Below, piece after piece: positions 1-5,358 of a DNA stretch of 6,167 nt. A program made the position numbers and the translations under genes. The DNA is from Acidimicrobiales bacterium (GTDB lineage: Bacteria > Actinomycetota > Acidimicrobiia > Acidimicrobiales > VFJN01). Within the stretch, counting starts at the first letter, position 1, and every line of letters starts with the position of its first letter. The DNA lies in NCBI GenBank assembly GCA_016936035.1, contig JAFGPU010000487.1:1-6167 (forward strand), in the 5' to 3' direction. The notes beneath the pieces are model-generated. The model ran no database searches, was not told the origin of the DNA, and was given only the letters and a program-made list of their open reading frames with translations.

Positions 1-550
1 CGCGCGGCTCGAAGCGCTGCACATCGGCCGGGAGCAGCCCGATCTCGCCCGAGGGGACGTAGGGGGCCACGGCGGTGACGACGTCCGCCCGGCAGCGCAA
101 CGGCAGCGTCGCGGCCACATCGGCCACGACCGTTGCGACGCCGTTGCGGCGAGCGCACGCCGCGGCGCGCACGTCGAGGTCGACACCCGTGACCGCGGCG
201 GTCGGGACCGCGGCCGCGAGGTACGCGGCGACGGCGCCGGCACCGGTGCACAGGTCGATCGCCCGGCCGTGGCGGGGGAGCACCTGCGCGGCGCGCTGCG
301 CCAGCTCCTCGCTCTGCCAGCGGGGCACGTAGACCCCGGGCTCGACTCGCACCGTCCGGCCGCCGAAGCGGTGCGCGCCCGTGATCCACGCCGGAGGCTC
401 GCCGTGCTCACGCCGGAGGACCCACGCGTCGAGGGTCCGGGCGTCGGGCGCCGCGGCGACGAGGTCGACCGCCTCCTCGTCGGCCGCCACGCAACCGGCG
501 AGGGCGAGCCGTTCGGTCACGGCGGCGACGAGGCGGTCGGTGGGGATCAC
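1..550 (-). CDS. HemK/PrmC-like protein-(glutamine-N5) methyltransferase, C-terminus cut by window edge
   Basis: Predicted SAM-dependent methyltransferase related to PrmC/HemK, which methylates the glutamine of the GGQ motif in peptide release factors. The actinobacterial side branch seen here has no settled substrate. I translated the minus strand by hand from GTG at 550; 183 codons are present and the frame is still open at base 1. Visible landmarks: PAWITG at residues 53-58 (the PLAYITG-like N-domain motif), the VPRWQSEEL stretch at 75-83 (equivalent of IPRPETE), SAM-binding motif I DLCTGAGA at 99-106, acidic motif GVDLD at 122-126, and APYVP at 162-166 followed by a LLPADVQRFEP stretch. 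The family's NPPY catalytic motif is replaced by V161-A-P-Y164, so the asparagine is absent. GTG 550 is the first possible start after an in-frame stop at 641-643. No clear Shine-Dalgarno precedes it, so translation may be leaderless. Transcribed divergently from the YCII gene. Family identity is secure; the substrate is not. Confidence 0.85.
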   Translation of the reverse strand, partial: MIPTDRLVAAVTERLALAGCVAADEEAVDLVAAAPDARTLDAWVLRREHGEPPAWITGAHRFGGRTVRVEPGVYVPRWQSEELAQRAAQVLPRHGRAIDLCTGAGAVAAYLAAAVPTAAVTGVDLDVRAAACARRNGVATVVADVAATLPLRCRADVVTAVAPYVPSGEIGLLPADVQRFEPR

Positions 551-689
551 CCGGGCAGTGTGGCCGCCGCCGGCGTCCCGCGTCGTGTGGGTTCTCGCCT
601 CGGGGTCGGGGACGTGGCCGGCGTCGTCGCACCGCCGGGGTCAACGCGTTCGCCACATCGTCAGCGGCCGGTCGATGCTGGTGCCGGAC

Positions 690-711
690 GATCGCGGCGC
701 CAGCGGCGATC
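690..711. promoter_or_regulatory. Inverted repeat GATCGC-N10-GCGATC, possible operator
   Basis: A perfect 6-bp inverted repeat with a 10-nt spacer, giving half-site centres about 16 bp apart, lies 39 bp before the GTG start of the YCII gene in the divergent promoter region. Position and spacing would suit a dimeric transcription regulator. In DNA this GC-rich a dyad of this size can occur by chance, and no regulator gene is adjacent, so the call is weak. Confidence 0.22.
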
Positions 712-733
712 TGGTCGGGCCAGCGCAAGTCGT

Positions 734-744
734 GAGGAGAGGAG
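734..744 (+). promoter_or_regulatory. Ribosome binding site of the YCII-domain gene
   Basis: The purine-rich run GAGGAGAGGAG ends 6 nt before GTG 751. It fixes that GTG as the start, ahead of the ATG at 760 three codons downstream, and shows that the gene evolved as a translated unit despite its frameshift. Confidence 0.75.
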
Positions 745-750
745 CGCCCC

Positions 751-1112
751 GTGAAGTACATGCTGCTGATCTACGGCAACGAGGAGACGTTCAGCTCGGT
801 GGGTGCGGAGACCTTCGCCGAGATCGTGCGCGAGACCGACGCCCTCAACCAGGAGCTCTTCGAGTCGGGCGAACTGGTCGGCGCTTACGGCGTGGCCGAC
901 CAGGTGAACGCCAAGATGGTCCGGGCCACGGCCGGAACGCCGGTCGTGACCACGGTCCGTTCGCCGAAGCGAAGGAGTACCTGGGCAGCTTCACGATCGT
1001 GGACTGCGACAGCCTGGAGCGAGCCCTCGAGATCGCGGCCCGCAACCCGGCGGCGCGCTACTGGGGCGTCGAGGTCCGGCCCCTCGAGCACGAGGCCGAC
1101 GTGGGGCCGTGA
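751..1112 (+). pseudogene. YCII/DGPF-domain protein, interrupted by a 1-base frameshift
   Basis: Small YCII-related (DGPF) protein of the YciI superfamily, a dimeric ferredoxin-like fold. Its enzymatic role is generally unknown, though members often sit beside ECF sigma factors; none is visible here. Residues 1-67 read in the frame of GTG 751 (MKYMLLIYGNEE start, GELVGAYGVAD at 40-50, then TPVVT). After codon 67 the homology jumps to another frame: GPFAEAKEYLGSF, IVDCDSLERALEIAARNPAARYWGVEVRPL, ending at TGA 1110-1112. Inserting one G between 951 and 952 restores the signature VVTDGPFAEAKEY and gives a 120-aa protein of normal family length. As written, the initial frame reads on to a stop at 1243-1245 with a meaningless 164-aa product. 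I see no slippery heptamer, so programmed frameshifting is unlikely. A recent mutation or an assembly error are both possible; the lost base is not in a homopolymer. Conservation is intact on both sides of the break. Confidence 0.85.
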
Positions 1113-1121
1113 CCGGCGGGC

Positions 1122-1138
1122 GGTCGGTCCGGCCGACC
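1122..1138 (+). terminator. Hairpin after YCII-domain gene, possible terminator
   Basis: GGTCGG and CCGACC form a 6-bp stem, extendable by a G-U pair, around a very short loop. It starts 10 nt after the YCII stop codon. No T-tract follows, so it would be a high-GC-type terminator or an RNA-stabilising 3' hairpin rather than a classical intrinsic terminator. Confidence 0.4.
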
Positions 1139-1250
1139 TGAACGGGCGACGCCTGCGCTTCTGCGGGTGCGGTCGGCACGCATCGTGGCGACGACCGGTA
1201 CCTGCGTCGGCTCCACCACCGATTGTGACCAAGGTCCCGGCGTGACCGTG

Positions 1251-1277
1251 CTCCCCGGGGGTAGCGGCCACGGGGAG
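1251..1277 (+). repeat. Stem-loop in probable 5' leader of the operon
   Basis: CTCCCCG at 1251-1257 is perfectly complementary to CGGGGAG at 1271-1277, with a 13-nt loop. It lies 34 nt before the DUF3068 start codon and just upstream of its ribosome binding site. It could structure the mRNA leader or act as a weak terminator, but there is no T-tract. It could also be chance in GC-rich sequence. Confidence 0.25.
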
Positions 1278-1297
1278 AGGGGCGTAACCCGGAGGTG

Positions 1298-1304
1298 AGG
1301 AGGT
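1298..1304 (+). promoter_or_regulatory. Ribosome binding site of the DUF3068 gene
   Basis: AGGAGGT, a near-perfect Shine-Dalgarno sequence, is spaced 7 nt from ATG 1312. A second partial copy (GGAGGT) lies at 1291-1296. Together they support ATG 1312 as the start and suggest efficient translation of the first operon gene. Confidence 0.8.
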
Positions 1305-1311
1305 CGAGACG

Positions 1312-2607
1312 ATGCACCGAAGCACCCACGATCGCAAGGCTCGTCACCGCTACCCGAGGATCGCGCTCTGGGTGGCCGGCGGATTCGCCGTCGCCGCCCT
1401 GATCTGGATGGTCGTCGGCGTGCCGGCCTTGGTGAAGTACCCCACCGACCTCGAGGCGAGCCCGCAGTACGAGGGCACGTTCACGCTGCTGGTCGACCCC
1501 GCCACCGCCGCACCCCTCGCCCAGCCGATGGAGATGCCCCTCACGATCGACCGCCAGATCGAGGTGATCGGAGAGGAGACCGGGGCGTCGCGCGCCCTCG
1601 TCCGGGAGACCCTCGCGATGACGGCAGGCGACATCGAGATGACCCAGGACCACGCCTACGTCATGGACCGCTCGTCGCTCGAGAACGTCGCCGACGACCG
1701 GGCCTTCGCCTTCGACCCGGCGAACGAGGTCGACCGCTCCGGTGCCTACCGCCTCAACCTGCCCTTCGACACGAGCCGGGACGAGACCTACGACGTGTAC
1801 AAGAACGAGGTCGACGATACCTACGAGATGGCGGTCGACGCCGACACGCCGACCACCGAGCTCGAGGGCCTCGATCTGTCGAACTTCGCCGGCAGCATGG
1901 ACGAGGTGCCCGTGAGCGATGCCTACCTGGCCGAGCTCAACGAGGTCGTGCCGCTGCCTGACGAGCTGACTCTCGATCAGCTGGAGCCTCACCTGCTGGC
2001 TGCCGGCATCGACGTCGACGCGGTCACGGCCGCCCTCACGCCGGTGCTCACCCCCGAGGACGCCGCGACGCTGGCCGAGTTCGCCGCCGAGCCGATCCCG
2101 CTCGAGTACGTCTACTCGTTCGACGGCGGCGCCGCGGTCGAGCCGGTGACCGGGGCCGAGATCAGGGTCTACTCGTCCGAGTCGGTGGGGGCGCGGCCGG
2201 AGCTGACCAGCCTGCCGGCGCTGCAAGAGGTCCTGGGCAACTATCCCGAGGTTCCCGAGGCTGCAGCGACCAGCGCCGCGCTCGACGACCTGGCCGAGGG
2301 CCCGGCGATCCCGCTGTTCGCGTACGAGTACGAGCAGACGCCCGCCTCGGTGGCCGACGTCGCCGACACCGCGGGCGGGCTGCGCAACGAGGTCTTGCTG
2401 GCCAAGGTCTGGCTGCCCCTCGGGCTGGCCGGCGCCGCAGTGGCGAGCCTGATCGTCGGCGGCATCGTCTACCTGTGGCGCCGCCCCCGACCCATCGAGA
2501 CCACGGGCAGGGACGAGCCTCACCCACCGCCCCGGCCCGACAAGGAGGAGCGAGAGCTCGCCGACCAGCGGCGAGAGATCGTCACCACGGGAAGGAAGCC
2601 ACGATGA
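1312..2607 (+). CDS. DUF3068 ('porin PorA family') two-TM envelope protein
   Basis: A 431-aa membrane-anchored protein of the DUF3068 family, which databases label 'porin PorA family' although function is unestablished. Layout: basic N-terminus (1-16), transmembrane helix 17-41 followed directly by K42-Y-P, an acidic extracytoplasmic domain of about 320 residues, second transmembrane helix 366-389, and a charged, proline-rich cytoplasmic tail (390-431). Family-like landmarks are QYEGT at 52-56, YVMDRSSL at 116-123, and VEPVTG at 276-281. The protein contains no cysteine, so the outer domain cannot be disulphide-bonded. Residues about 203-258 look helical and rich in Leu/Glu/Asp, and may be an insertion in the otherwise beta-type domain. 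Its stop overlaps the ATG of the acyl-CoA ligase (ATGA, 2604-2607), indicating translational coupling. The topology with both ends inside resembles lipid-handling receptors, but a transport role is only inference. Family assignment is fairly sure; a true pore function is doubtful. Confidence 0.78.
   Translation: MHRSTHDRKARHRYPRIALWVAGGFAVAALIWMVVGVPALVKYPTDLEASPQYEGTFTLLVDPATAAPLAQPMEMPLTIDRQIEVIGEETGASRALVRETLAMTAGDIEMTQDHAYVMDRSSLENVADDRAFAFDPANEVDRSGAYRLNLPFDTSRDETYDVYKNEVDDTYEMAVDADTPTTELEGLDLSNFAGSMDEVPVSDAYLAELNEVVPLPDELTLDQLEPHLLAAGIDVDAVTAALTPVLTPEDAATLAEFAAEPIPLEYVYSFDGGAAVEPVTGAEIRVYSSESVGARPELTSLPALQEVLGNYPEVPEAAATSAALDDLAEGPAIPLFAYEYEQTPASVADVADTAGGLRNEVLLAKVWLPLGLAGAAVASLIVGGIVYLWRRPRPIETTGRDEPHPPPRPDKEERELADQRREIVTTGRKPR
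2591..2598 (+). promoter_or_regulatory. Ribosome binding site deciding the acyl-CoA ligase start
   Basis: GAAGGAAG, inside the last codons of the DUF3068 gene, sits 5 nt before ATG 2604. It selects this ATG over the in-frame ATG at 2475, which would lie deep in the DUF3068 gene and add 43 residues of non-homologous sequence. Confidence 0.7.
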
Positions 2608-4418
2608 CCACCCTCCACGCACGGCCGACGCAGCAGTCGGCGACGGGGCCCGAGATGGCTCCGCTGCCGGCGTCCGCCCACCTGCTCGACCCCGTCATCA
2701 GGTGGGCCGAGCGCGAGCCCGGCCGAGCGGTCGCGGCGTACCGCGAGGGTGACGCGTTCGTCGACGTCACGGCCGAGGACTTCTACGGCCGGGTCCGGGC
2801 GCTGGCCAAGGGGCTGATCGCCAGCGGCGTCGAGCCCGGGGACCGGGTCGGCCTCATGTCGCACTCCCGCCTCGAGTGGCTCGTCGTCGACTACGCCATC
2901 CTGGCCGTCGGCGGCGTGACGGTCCCCGTCTACGAGACCTCGTCGCCCGACCAGGTGCAGTGGATCCTGAGCGACAGCGGCGCGGTGCTCGCACTGGTCG
3001 AGACCCCCGCCATGCGGGCGATCTACGACGAGGTCCACGCCTCGGCGACCGCCTGCCGCGAGGCCTTCGTCATCGACGAGGGTGGCCTCGACGAGCTCAT
3101 GGCACGGGGAGGCGCCGTCGACGACGTCGTCCTCGACGAGCGCATCGCCGGGCTCGGCGCCGACCAGCTCGCGACGATCGTCTACACGTCGGGCACGACG
3201 GGACGACCCAAGGGGTGCATGCAGACGCATCGCAACCTGCGGACCAACGTCGCCCAGAACCTCGACGCCGTGCAGTCCATGCTGGGCGACGACGAGGTGT
3301 GCCTGCTGTTCCTGCCCCTCGCCCACACGCTCACCAAGCTCATCGCCCTGGTGTGCGTCGAGTGGGGCGCCAAGCTGGCGTTCGCCACCGACCTCCCGCA
3401 CCTCCAGGAGGAGCTGCCGCTCGCCCAGCCGACGTTGATCGTGGCGGTGCCCCGGGTCTTCGAGAAGGTGTTCAACGCCGCCCAGCACAAGGCCAATGCC
3501 GAGGGCCACGGCAAGATCTTCGACAAGGCCGAGGATGTCGCCATCCGGTGGTCGAAGGCGAAGGTCGCCGGCCAGCGCCGGCCGATCGTCGGTGTCGAGC
3601 ACGCGGCGTTCGACCGGCTCGTCTACGGCAAGCTCCAGGCGGCGTTCGGCGGCCGGCTGCGGTTCGCCTTCAGCGGGGGTGGACCGCTCGGCGAGCGGCT
3701 CACCCACTTCTTCCACGCCATCGGCGTGAAGATCTTCGAGGGGTACGGCCTCACCGAGACCAGCCCCACGTTGACGCTCAACCGCGCCGACGCGTGGAAG
3801 CCGGGGACCGTCGGTCGCCCGCTCGCGGGGACGTCGATCCGCATCGCGGACGACGGCGAGATCCTGGCGTCGGGCCCCCAGGTGTTCTCGGGGTACTGGA
3901 ACGCCGAGGCCGCCACCGCCGAGACGTTCGAGAGCGAGGGATGGTTCCGCACCGGCGACATCGGCGAGATCGATGACGAGGACTACCTCCGGATCACCGG
4001 CCGCAAGAAGGAGCTCATCGTCACCGCCGCGGGCAAGAACGTGGCCCCGGCGCCCCTCGAGGACCAGCTGCGGGCCCACCCGCTCATCAGCCAGGCGATC
4101 GTGGTCGGCGACCAGCGTCCGTTCGTGGCCGCGATGATCGCCGTCGACGAGGAGGCTCTGGACGAGTGGGCGACCGACCACGGCCTCGACGACGTCGACA
4201 GGGCCGAGCTCCTGGGCCACGAGCAGCTGCGGGCCGAGCTCCAGTCCGCCGTGGACCACGCCAACCGCTCGGTCTCCAAGGCCGAGTCGATCCGGGAGTT
4301 CGCCATCCTCCCCCGGGACCTCACCATCGAGTCGGGCGAGCTCACACCCACGCTGAAGGTGCGCCGGGCCGTCGTCGCCAAGGCCTACGACTCGGTCGTC
4401 GAGGACCTGTATGGATGA
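2604..4418 (+). CDS. Long-chain fatty acid--CoA ligase (AMP-binding, FadD15 type)
   Basis: Activates fatty acids in two steps, fatty acid + ATP to acyl-AMP, then acyl-CoA + AMP. It is a cytosolic or membrane-associated ANL-superfamily enzyme that feeds beta-oxidation or lipid synthesis. The 604-aa product matches the roughly 600-aa FadD15 class. Motifs in order: phosphate-binding YTSGTTGRPKG at 194-204, the EGYGLTETSP motif at 379-388, GWFRTGD at 446-452 with the ribose-binding Asp452, hinge ITGRKKEL at 464-471, and the C-terminal TPTLKVRR motif in which K585 is the expected catalytic lysine for adenylation. All core residues are present, so the enzyme should be active. The start at ATG 2604 is supported by its ribosome binding site and by the ATGA overlap with the DUF3068 stop. 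It overlaps the following acetyltransferase gene by 8 nt. K585 is the type of lysine that Pat-like GNAT enzymes acetylate to inactivate acyl-CoA synthetases, which makes that neighbour significant. Substrate chain length cannot be read from the sequence. Confidence 0.93.
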   Translation: MTTLHARPTQQSATGPEMAPLPASAHLLDPVIRWAEREPGRAVAAYREGDAFVDVTAEDFYGRVRALAKGLIASGVEPGDRVGLMSHSRLEWLVVDYAILAVGGVTVPVYETSSPDQVQWILSDSGAVLALVETPAMRAIYDEVHASATACREAFVIDEGGLDELMARGGAVDDVVLDERIAGLGADQLATIVYTSGTTGRPKGCMQTHRNLRTNVAQNLDAVQSMLGDDEVCLLFLPLAHTLTKLIALVCVEWGAKLAFATDLPHLQEELPLAQPTLIVAVPRVFEKVFNAAQHKANAEGHGKIFDKAEDVAIRWSKAKVAGQRRPIVGVEHAAFDRLVYGKLQAAFGGRLRFAFSGGGPLGERLTHFFHAIGVKIFEGYGLTETSPTLTLNRADAWKPGTVGRPLAGTSIRIADDGEILASGPQVFSGYWNAEAATAETFESEGWFRTGDIGEIDDEDYLRITGRKKELIVTAAGKNVAPAPLEDQLRAHPLISQAIVVGDQRPFVAAMIAVDEEALDEWATDHGLDDVDRAELLGHEQLRAELQSAVDHANRSVSKAESIREFAILPRDLTIESGELTPTLKVRRAVVAKAYDSVVEDLYG

Positions 4419-5358
4419 CGGCCGCACCTGTCCAGCGTGCGGCTCTGGCCTGCAGCCCGCCGGCCATCCACCAGGCGACCGGGCCGTCTGCCCGCGGTGC
4501 GGCCGGTGCTGGGAGGCCGGCGGCGACGGCGCCGTGGTCGACCCGTTGGCCTGCCCCGGCTGCGAGCGCCGGGGCACCTGCGAGTCGTGCCCCACGTGGC
4601 TCGTCGAGGAGAGGTCCCGCCGCGAGGTCCTGGCCGACGGCCAGCAGGTGCTGATCCGTCCGCTGCTCTACGGCGACCGCTTCGAGCTGGCAGCCGGGTT
4701 CAGCGACCTCTCGCCCCGCTCGCGCCGGCACCGGTTCTTCGCGGCGCCCGACGAGCTCGACCCCGATGAGCTCGAGTACCTGACCAACCTCGACTACCGC
4801 GACCACTTCGCCTGTGCCGCCGTGCTGGAGGACGGTCCCGTGCCGAAGGGCGTGGGGGTCGGCCGCTACCTGCGCGAGGAGGACGACCCCACCGTCGCCG
4901 AGGTGGCGGTCACGGTGATGGACGCCTACCAGCGCCGGGGGATCGGCACGTTGCTGACCCGCATGCTCGGCGAAGTGGCCGTCGAGAACGGCATCCGCAC
5001 CTTCGTCAGCTACGTGCAGTGGGAGAACGCGGCGGCGGTCGAGCTGCTCGCCGAGGAGGGGTCGCGCGTCACCCCGGCCGAGCCGGGCGTCGCCCGCATC
5101 GAGGTCCGCCTGCCGGCACGGGTCACCGAGGTGCCCGACTCGTACCTCCACCGCTTGATCAAGGCCTACGTCGCCCGAGTCCGGGCCTTCGGTCGCCGGG
5201 ACGGCGGCGACGGGTCGGCGCGGGACGGCGGCGACGGGTCGGCCCGCGACGGGTCGTCCGGCGGCGGGTCGTCCGGTGACGGATCGCGCGCCGGCCAGGT
5301 CACTCCGAGCGAGCGGTCGTCGGACCGCGGCCGGCCTCGCCGAACCACACGCACTTGA
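4411..5358 (+). CDS. GNAT acetyltransferase with N-terminal two-cluster zinc-ribbon-like domain
   Basis: Predicted 315-aa acetyl-CoA-dependent N-acetyltransferase. Residues 1-64 carry paired cysteines C7/C10 with C27/C30, and C48/C51 with C57/C60, plus C33. This arrangement suggests two zinc-binding knuckles. The GNAT domain spans about 78-235, with the beta-bulge region E164-V-A-V-T-V169 and the acetyl-CoA pyrophosphate loop QRRGIGT at 174-180. The LSPRSRRHRFF stretch at 100-110 and H132 resemble the catalytic domains of Pat-type protein lysine acetyltransferases. A helix (about 243-261) precedes a low-complexity Gly/Ser/Asp/Arg tail (264-315) built from short DNA repeats. ATG 4411 overlaps the ligase stop by 8 nt and has GAGGA at 4401-4405 with 5-nt spacing, so translation is probably coupled. 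The 3' end overlaps the convergent aldehyde dehydrogenase gene by 59 bp. Domain class is confident. Protein acetylation of the neighbouring ligase is inference; a small-molecule or ribosomal-protein acetyltransferase is the alternative. Confidence 0.88.
   Translation: MDDGRTCPACGSGLQPAGHPPGDRAVCPRCGRCWEAGGDGAVVDPLACPGCERRGTCESCPTWLVEERSRREVLADGQQVLIRPLLYGDRFELAAGFSDLSPRSRRHRFFAAPDELDPDELEYLTNLDYRDHFACAAVLEDGPVPKGVGVGRYLREEDDPTVAEVAVTVMDAYQRRGIGTLLTRMLGEVAVENGIRTFVSYVQWENAAAVELLAEEGSRVTPAEPGVARIEVRLPARVTEVPDSYLHRLIKAYVARVRAFGRRDGGDGSARDGGDGSARDGSSGGGSSGDGSRAGQVTPSERSSDRGRPRRTTRT
5197..5244 (+). repeat. 24-bp tandem repeat, two copies, within the acetyltransferase tail
   Basis: Units 5197-5220 and 5221-5244 match at 23 of 24 bases, differing only at the last base. 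Each encodes RDGGDGSA, so the repeat is in frame. It looks like a recent slippage or duplication product in the disordered tail rather than a binding-site array. Confidence 0.9.
5251..5280 (+). repeat. 15-bp tandem repeat, two copies, within the acetyltransferase tail
   Basis: Units 5251-5265 and 5266-5280 match at 13 of 15 bases (both begin GGGTCGTCCGG) and encode GSSGG and GSSGD. They follow closely on the 24-bp repeat and continue the same Gly/Ser-rich linker. Confidence 0.75.

Larger units (their letters stand above)
551..750. other. Divergent intergenic region
   Basis: This 200-bp stretch separates the divergent methyltransferase and YCII-domain genes and must hold both promoters unless the methyltransferase is leaderless. 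I see no convincing -35/-10 pair on either strand. The notable contents are a 6-bp dyad with a 10-nt spacer near the YCII gene and that gene's ribosome binding site. Confidence 0.6.
1113..1311. other. Intergenic region upstream of the DUF3068-fadD-GNAT operon
   Basis: About 199 bp without a plausible gene. It contains a compact hairpin just after the YCII stop codon, a second stem-loop close to the DUF3068 gene, and a strong ribosome binding site. The operon promoter should lie here, but I cannot identify a convincing -35/-10 pair. Confidence 0.6.

Noticed and set aside
75..754. Plus-strand frames at 75-332 and 269-754
   Set aside because: They are opposite the methyltransferase gene, whose minus-strand translation shows ordered family motifs; the plus-strand products are compositionally biased and unrecognisable.
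408..761. Minus-strand 117-codon frame beginning near the YCII start
   Set aside because: It overlaps the methyltransferase in another frame and yields a proline/arginine-rich product without homology-like features.
1122..1138. Programmed ribosomal frameshifting signal for the YCII gene
   Set aside because: The hairpin lies after the stop codon, far from the frame break, and there is no slippery sequence at 943-953.
949..1245. A genuine 164-aa protein reading straight through the YCII frameshift
   Set aside because: After codon 67 the sequence loses all family resemblance and becomes Arg/Ser/Thr-rich, whereas the shifted frame continues the YCII domain exactly.
2475..2603. Longer N-terminus for the acyl-CoA ligase from ATG 2475
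   Set aside because: The extra 43 residues are an out-of-frame reading of the DUF3068 tail. ATG 2604 has a ribosome binding site and the typical ATGA overlap.
991..2622. Long minus-strand open frame (about 543 codons) antisense to the DUF3068 gene
   Set aside because: Same shadow effect: it runs across an intergenic region and two genes, has no domain signature, and lacks a ribosome binding site.
2876..3976. Plus-strand 366-codon frame inside the ligase gene
   Set aside because: Arg/Pro/Gly-rich out-of-frame translation of the ligase, with no motif of its own.
2520..4595. Very long open frame on the minus strand (about 691 codons) antisense to the acyl-CoA ligase
   Set aside because: It mirrors the ligase frame in GC-rich DNA. 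Its translation is low-complexity Arg/Gly/Asp/Val sequence with no recognisable domain, while the plus strand has complete ANL motifs.
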